DNA from: Diphasiastrum complanatum
Lineage: Eukaryota; Streptophyta; Lycopodiopsida; Lycopodiales; Lycopodiaceae
Assembly: GCA_029204225.1 (NCBI GenBank)
Contig: CM055114.1
Location: forward strand, 19,271,273-19,335,272
Direction: 5' to 3'
DNA: 64,000 bases
The first letter of the stretch is position 1; each line of letters starts with the position of its first letter. A program made the translations under genes and the position numbers. A model generated the notes under the pieces. It had not been told where the DNA came from. It worked only from the letters and a program-made list of their open reading frames with translations, and searched no databases. This document shows positions 22,701-31,700 of the stretch, in pieces.

Positions 22701-25700
22701 ATAATTTCGAGCTCCACGATTGTTTCCCATGCCTGACACTGTGCCCACCGCGTCCCAAGCGTCGACTAGATGCTCGTAGATTGCTCACACGCCTCGATCT
22801 GACATGCATAAAAGAAATTACAGCATTTTCTCTGCTCCAGCACGTGTGGACCAAATGCAAAAAAAATTGCAAATTTTAAGCAAAAAAATTTTGCGTTCTG
22901 GACAGCGGAACGTCAAGGAAACAACCTTCATATCTCTACTCGAGAAGTTTAGCATATGAAATCGGCAGTTGTTTGCAGCAATTGGACTGAATGACTTTCA
23001 AAAGACGGAGTCCTAAATACTTCAAAAGGTCAATTTGAAGCGTTTTTGGAATTCTCAACAATCATCATTGCAGAAAACAAATTAGAAGATTTACTACTTC
23101 TCTATAAGGGGCTGATTTGGAACCATATGGATCCACTCACAGTAATTTCTTGAACGCTAATGCCTAATACAAAGAAACAGGTTTTGAGGTGAATTTGTAG
23201 CAAAAAGTTCAAAAATCTGCAATGAAGGCACATGTTTTTGTTGATGACTTGGAAGTCCTAACTGCCTAAAATACAAAGCTAGATGGCTACTATATGCCTC
23301 TCCTCTGCCCATAGGCACGGTCTTACTATTGCTTCCTTCAATAATCTCTTGCTCCTGTCTCATGCAGGAGAGTAGTTACATCTCACATCGTCCAGTCAAA
23401 TACACAGATCACTTGCCAGAACTAACCATTTATTAAGTTAGGTAGCAAAAGACATGCTTGCAGGTACCACATCTTTATAGGGAATGTCCAAACCTATGCT
23501 TAGAAATCTCAGACTATCCATAGATAAGGAATCCCTACTCCATAATAAGAATTCTCAGCCTTTTGAGTCATGAATGGCCAATTCATGGAAGTGCAAAGAA
23601 GTTTGCCAGTTAAAAGGATTCGTCATCTACAATCGTATTGCGCCAATCAGGGATAACTAGGAAACGTGCGTATATGCTATCAAATGCTTTTTTTGACAAC
23701 CAAATCTGTGGGCCGTGCCAAGGCACAGGTTGTGTTGATTCACCAACTTCAGCGAGAATTTCTATCGTACACAAAGGCTTCGCATACAACAGACTGCATC
23801 TAGTTACCAGAACCTTTTTAATTCCAGCAAGATCAATCCAATCGCAAGAATCACACCACTACATCAACCTACAAACAGGTAGTATCACTGTTAGGAAATG
23901 AAATTATCTGTGTAAGATTGAATTTTGGTACTCTTAAAAGACAATTATGTCAGATTTAAAATGCTGATCATATTGACAATAGCATACGCATCTAACCAGA
24001 AAAACCATCATATGTTCATCCAATATATATATTCTGGCAGCAAAGTATTTGTCAATTCTATGATCTATCTTCCAAGTCTCCATATTCCAAAGATTCAAGC
24101 CATGCTCGCTGGGAGACCTTTGAATATGTATACCCAAAAAGCCCATTTTTGAAAGCTAAATGAGATGGTAAGTTGTCAATTCAGGTGACAAGCAGATACA
24201 CTGGCCTATTTTGACCACTGTAGAAGCAAGTTGGAAACTTCACGCCTTCATAAAGTCATCAGCCAGGTTGAATTGATGTTAGCAAAAAGAAATTCTCTGT
24301 ACAAAACTACCTTTTGGAACTTTTAAAAGACACAATCAAGTTAAATTTAGAATATTGATCATACTGACTGTAGCATACATATCTAACAAGCAAGTCATCG
24401 TATATTCATCCAATATGTATTCCAGCATCAAAAAAATTCCATTCTATGTTCCAAGTCCACATTAGAAAGTCTCAAGACATCCCGGGAAACCTTTCGATAT
24501 GGATAATCGAAATACGTTACCTTTCAAAAGCTAAAGGACACTGCGCTTCTTAATAAATTTGTCAGCTAACTCAGTAGAAAGCAACACTAGAGAAATATAG
24601 AGGAAACATTAAGAGAAAAATCTCTCTTAAAACTCATGAGAAAATGATCAAGGCCAGTAGTTGGCATATAGCAAGCCTTTAGCATTGACCACAGAAACAA
24701 CCTTTGCCACTCTGAAGCTGTTTTGGTACACTGTGCTGATAATTTGGACTTTTCATCAACATCACTTTTGGTAAGAAAAGGTTCTGGAATGGCGTAGAGA
24801 TCCAAACCGAATTCATCCATACTGTCAATCTCCTCTTTCTGCAAAAGCAGCATAATCAGTCAGGTACATCCCCAAAGAATACATCTGAGCCTTCCAAAGA
24901 AAGCAAGTAGGCAAATTGCACGAAGTTAGGCAATGCATATTATGGCAATCTTCACTTCACCATGTCCAGACTATATTTGATAACAATACCTGTGTGCCTC
25001 AAATTTTAACAACCAGAAATGCACTTTTGGGCACAGGACATGTCTAGATCCAAAGATATTTTGGATTTCAGATTTGCCTCTATACAATAAAGCATGTTAA
25101 GCTAATGCAAAAGCGTTCATGACAACTTGCACTTATGTTTATTTGTAAGCACACAATATGATAATAATATTACGATGTTTTGTGAAAGATAGTACCCAAC
25201 GTAAAAAGGAGACATCAATCTTCAACCTTATGGCATCCACCCACAAAGTCTCGGACCATCAACTTCACATAGCACAAACCAGATGCTACAAAATCCCTAC
25301 TCACTTTGTCACAGCCAAAGTGTAGGCATAAGTCATACACATAACATACGTCGACATTAGTTTTCATTTATTTCTAAAAAGGCCAACCTACTGAGTTTCT
25401 AGCAAGTCTACAGAGGTGAAGTGCAGACTCAGCCATGATGAGGACTGGCACTGAAAAGAAGGGCGAATCAAAATCGTCCTCACAATTCTATTCAGTCTGC
25501 ATCACCTCATTGGGTCGACCACTACGTATAAATGTTTTGTTAAAACATTATTGCCACATTCACTGCATCGAGAAGAGTCATGACCTTCAAACAGATTTGT
25601 GCAAAAAACAGAATTCTCCCCGTCTCCAGTAAAGAAAATGTTTTTTTAAAAAGATGAAAATGCAACTCACAAGAAGGGCAAGGGGCTGCATTGAAGAAGT

Positions 25701-28700
25701 CAAGCTTTTCTCCTTATCCCCAATTGTTTCATCCTCTGCAGAAGACTTGGAACTGCATTTACAAGTACCTTTGTTAGATCATTTCAATGGCTGATAGCTC
25801 CGTATGCTACAAGTATTGCTCATTTCAAAAAACATTCTACAGTAGTAATGCATTTCAATTTTAAACCTTGCAGTAAAATCCACTCTGAAGATTACCTATG
25901 AAGGACCAAGGCCACTATAAACTTAAAAGGTAAATAAGTATCTCACTTTTGCAATTCCCCTGCATGCAAGCTGATTGGCTATCCAAAAGAGAAAGATTGG
26001 TGCCATAGGTTGATTGACAACAGAACTTCATAACTATGTTCACAGCTGAGGTATAGAAAGTTCATGTCAAATATCGCACAGGTTCTACATTCATTTGGAA
26101 ATTTCTCAGGTTTTGATCCAGTCTAGGTTCAGTAATTTGAAAGCCTGGGTTATAATTCATGCACTAGCTTAGGGCATTCATGTTTCTAAGAATGAATAAA
26201 TTTCTCCTCTGGATAAGGTTAAATAGTCAGTAAAATTTGGACTCAGATTCCATTGGTTGGAGAAGGCTTCAGATAAAGATACTAACTCTGTTACACTTGT
26301 TTTGTTCAAAATAATTTTACTTTTATTCCAAAAATGAAGATGAGATGCTTGCGACATTGACAAACATGCAGAATGGGGATTCCACATTCGACCACAAGCA
26401 GCCAGACGACCCATACGCGCAGCTGATCACCAGAACACAGACACCACCGAGGAAGCGCTAGCAAGGATTCTTTGTCAACTGACAACACTTTAAGCACCAC
26501 CAGTTGACAAAAAGGCCATTTGAGAAACTCACCCCTGGAAGCTTTGATATCCCGTACAAAGGCAAAGGAATTGATCTTGCAACTATCACAGAAGCCAATG
26601 AAGAAGCCCAGGCAAGTTCGATCTTGCAAAACATTCCCATGCTTCCTTTATGTTTTGATTCATGTTATCATATTAAATTTGCAATAATTTCAATCCTACT
26701 CTTGAAACATTATAATTTGGCTTTGACCATTACAGATACCCACCCAATCACCACTTTCTGCTCCATTCTTCCAAACTGCAAACACCAACCTGCTTTGACA
26801 CTGGATCCCCATGTTAGAAATAATGTTCATTTATTACCCCTAATGTTAATTTAGTACTATTGGGACCAGCCTGTGAGACTAGGGGCCATATTCTATTTTT
26901 CGTATATTTACTTAGACTAGATGTTGACTCAAGTCAAAGATTCTGTGCGCTTGATTCACAGCAGCAATTTTGCTAAAGATAGAGTTTTAGTGCTTTTACC
27001 TTATTTAGAGACATGTTTTAGGTAATTGCTTTTGATTGCATTTTCATTATTAGACTAGGAGGCATCATGACTAAATCTATATAACGGAGTCATCACCCAT
27101 CTCTAGATGTAAGAGAGATTCATTTCAAGTTTGTGTTGTTGAGTAGTACGATTCTACTAATTGATCAAGTGATTCGACTTACTTCTTCTCTCTTGCTACT
27201 GTTGTGTGAGTTCTAACAAGTATTAGTTAACCACAATCTACGAATTTACAATATTCCATCACCCCATCCGCCACCACAATCTCCAAATTGCTCTTAAAGG
27301 CCTAAATTGAATAACGTCTCATAAAATTTGAAAAACCATTCAAATCAAAATTACAAACGCGAGCATTCAAGATCCAATGCAAGCATCTACACCCACCTCA
27401 CTTGCAACATATCTCTCAATTCTTGCGATGGTAAAATCCCTATCACTCTTTTCCAATCACTTATAGTCCTTGACCATTATTAAGTTCCTATCCCAAGTAA
27501 CAAATTGAATACAAAAGCAAACAAACTTCCTAACTGGATGCTTACGAAAGCCTAAAGATCTCCATGTTAACTGACTAGCAACTCCATGAACTTTTCAATG
27601 ACCTTAAAAATTATCACAAACATAGCAATGATTGAAACGAGTTCAGTTCCCAGAGGAGTACTTTTCATTGACTTGAAGAGTTGACATAGCCCGAGTTGCT
27701 GGAACTCGCTTTATGATCACGCTCGCGTTTCTTGGCACAAGAAAACTCTCATCATACTCTGCAAAGAATAATCATGTGAAAAAACATTCAGATAGACAGC
27801 TTTAAGCACTTGCAAAAGAAAGCCTAAACTCAAATTGTTATGTCGAGAAACATAATGTGCACAAAGTAATCATGGCAAAAGCTATCAACAATGAAAGCTA
27901 AATGAAACAAGACAATAGTCACAATTATGTCCTAGCAAATGACAACACCTGTCATGGATGTCTTAATAGTAAAAAGACATCAAATACGTCAAATTTGTCA
28001 ATTACACTTAGGAAATCGTGTACTTAACCAAATCAAGCTATCAAAGAGCATTTGAAAGAAAAAAAATTAAGCAAATTTCCAAGATTGTACTCAGATAATA
28101 TAGAACAAAATGTGAGTCAAAATTTAAAGAGACTCTATTACTGGAAACATAATCAAATATCAAAACTCGATGCAACCAAGCAAAAAACAAGTAACATGCT
28201 GAACTGAACCAGTCATGGGATCACTCATATACATATTTCACAAAACATACTAGAGAGGAGAACACATCCACTTTGAAAAGGCACTAGAAAACAATTATAA
28301 GATTCAGAATAGCAAATATCTCCAAGAATACATTCACATTAAGATGAATAGGCTGATCAAATTCAGCTAGACAGAAGCTGCGTTTGTCTAAGATTAGAGC
28401 TACTTCGTAATCAGATTTCAATCAACCATCAATGGCAAGGCTCACCAACCTCTCTATAACTACATATTCTACGACTTGGGATGAGCGTGAAATTCTAATT
28501 AATGACCATATGACTCATAGCTGTCTCAAATAAAGCCCAAGGTCCCAAATTATGTGGTCCAAGTGACAAACAATAATAGTGCACACCCACAATCCATACA
28601 AATGTCCTTGAGCATTATACTTGACCTATAGCTCTATAGGATTTGGGCTATGTCACCCTAGCCTATATGACTAAATGGTCACCAACAAGCATGTGAATAA

Positions 28701-31700
28701 AAAGCATATGACCACATGCCAAATAGTGTCTCCATAAATGTCCAGAACTCTTCGCTACTAATAAAATATCGCCCTCGATGTGGGTAGATGCAACCTTACA
28801 CTAAATGAGAATTGATGAAGATGGCCACAATGTTATGTGCATACTCTACACAATCCATGCTCCTCTAAGTATGGTCATACAAGGACCTGCAACTAACCAG
28901 GGTTCTCGTAACTATTTTACATGCTTATTTTACTAAATGCCAGGGATCTATCAAATCCCAAAATATGAGTTTGATGTCTTGAGCTCTTTGCAGGGGAGTT
29001 GTATTTGTATTTGAAGATCTACCTGACCTACCAGCAGACATAGATGTTTATTAACTTTCTTTGTTAGAGAATGCTTGTGAATGATATTTTTTGCTTCATG
29101 TACTTCCATTGATACCATATCTATGATTGTGTTCATAACTGGGTATAAGAGCACTTTCCTGCTCACCACCTTGTTACCATCCACCTCGTTGTCCATCGTT
29201 GCCCCAATCCTTCTTCTCCTCCATCGACACCCACCACACTCCATTGTTGTCTTCTCTTCACTCTCCAATCGCCCATTTTCTTTCTAAGCTTGCTATAAGT
29301 GGTCCTCCATTGTCCATCTTCCACCCTCGCTACCTTCCATCGCTTTCCACAAGCTCTCCTTGCCACCTATCGCCTCCCTCGGCCTTCCTCTATTGTCCAT
29401 CGACAATTACAAGCCTTGTTATTTTTTTGGTTATCCATTAGCCACTTCAAATCCTTGTTCCCCGTAAGTTCTCCATTTGTCGTCCATGCGCTACCCAATT
29501 CCTTCCCAAATTTGCCTTGCTATTGAACGAGCCTTTGAAGCTCATCACAATACACCCCACCCTTTTTCGCCCCATTCTATGACTCCCCATGCCGAAATCT
29601 TGGATACTAGACAACCTTTCCCTCTCATAGATATAACATGCTCAATTACAGGCTTGTTACCGTCATTACAACCAAGCAATTGTAGTGTCTTTTTCTGCCA
29701 ATGAACAACAACATGTGCATGATACAAGCAGTGTCATTGCCCACAATTTGACTGATCTCATATTCACATCCCGTAAGGAGATCAGAAGGCCTATCTTGCC
29801 CCATGAATTAGTTATGGCTATGAGGGGTTGGGGCCCTCATGTTAGATCATGATTAATGGTTTAGAGGCCTAAAATCGATGATGGTGGATTTATATGGAAC
29901 TATCAGAGAGTCGAGACTCATAGTCTACTAATGTGTCCCAGTCAAGTGTCTCAAATCACTCCTAGTTGAGGTGGAACCTTAGAGGGTATAAGTATACCCA
30001 TAGGCCTCTCTAGGAGGACAACTTGAATTTTGTGTATTGTAGTTACATGCTGTTGGTGTGACTTTGTGATTTCCATGATAAAGTTCAACTAACCATGTAT
30101 AATGCGGCAATGACATAGAGAATTGGCTCCATACATGGATTGGCAAACTTGGTCCTTGTCATCATCGTGTCTATAGATGACAAACAAAGATTTTACTCTG
30201 TTGGTTGATACTGGTAGTACTCAATCTTTTCTTAGAACTCATATTCTTTCTCACATCTGTGCCAATCCAATCCTCGCTCCCTTACCTTTGCGTGTTGAAG
30301 TTCATTCTTCACTCTTCCTTATCACGCTAATTTTTCTGGCCAAGTTGATTTTGGTGTTATTCCTATCAAACGTTATGATATTATTCTAGGCACTAACTTG
30401 TTTGCATCTCTAGAGGACGTCACTTGTCATCTTTCAAATCAACTTTCTATCATTCACAACGGTATTGATTCCATGATTGCCTTTTTCCTAATTTCTACCA
30501 GCATAGTTCCTTGAAAGCCCATGGGGCTGCTTTGTTACATGTCCATGTTGTTGTTTCCACTTCTGATTGACTTAGATACACAAATATCCACATGTTTTTA
30601 AGAGCCACCTTCATTGCCTCCTCTTCAATATATCAATCACCGTATCGAAGATCGGCACCCGTTTCCTATACTCCTTACCTTGCAACTTATTAGGAGCAAG
30701 TTAAGATACATACGCAAATTACTAATCTTTTAGATCGAGGCGTTATCTATCCTAGGCAAAGTCCGTTTGGAACTCCTGTTATACTTAGGGATAAAAAAGA
30801 TGCTACTAAGCAACTTTGTATCGGTTGTCATTCGCTCTTAAATCATCTTACTATTTGGAGGTGGTGCCATTTTTTAAAAGCATATTTAATAGCAAGCATT
30901 TTTTTCATGCATAGACTAACATGTCTCATAAGAACCTAAACGACGGGACTCATAAGCTATAACTCCAACAGGTTGACGAAAAATAGTGCCGACACAGCGT
31001 TGGTTGCAAAAAAAGACGCTAGTGTTCTAGGTGTTGGCACTATTTTTCGTCAACATGTTGGAGTTATATATTTGCTCTGAAGTGCTTTCTGATGCATATT
31101 TTTCTCGCACAAGGGGCCCTTATGGTTTTCAAAATCCCTCAATCAAGTTAAACTCCAGTAGTTCTTCTAGCCACAGTTGAAGACTGATCTTGCCAAGTCC
31201 GTTCATGTTAATTATGTACTCGTGATAAATACTCGTTCCAAACATGGCGGCCTTCTCCAAACTTGGCCCATTCCTCATCACTAGTAGACAAATATTTTGA
31301 TGGATTTTATCCTCAAACTTCCTTGCATAGCAGGATAAAATGATTATTTAGTTATTGTGATTTTCAAAAGAAGCTTAGTCTTTACCCATCTTTGCTACCA
31401 TTACAGAGGGTGTGCCCGCCTTTTTTGTCTGAAATCTTTCATTTGCATGGTCTTCCTCGTTCCACTCTCATTGATAGAAACACACAATTTACTCCCACTT
31501 TCTAGACTAAATTGATGTTTATCTTAGACATTAAATTATTAATGGGGACGGCTTATCATTCGTCTAAAGATGGTCAAATTTAAAGTTTTGAATTGAATTC
31601 TTGAAGATTATTTGCATAATTTTGTTTCTCCTTTTGGCAAAGATTGGAATCAACATCTATGCTTTGCAAAATATGGTTACAATAGCTCAATTAGCAGCGA

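Noticed and set aside
6625-29143. Identical 13-mer gttcataactggg at about 6628 and 29131, first read as a shared LTR end
   Set aside because: At 6628 the sequence is minus-strand gag coding around the third knuckle; a 13-bp match is expected by chance in a window this size.
30560-30760. Possible functional retroviral polymerase in intron 1
   Set aside because: Only the first RT blocks remain, with lost residues and no catalytic motif.
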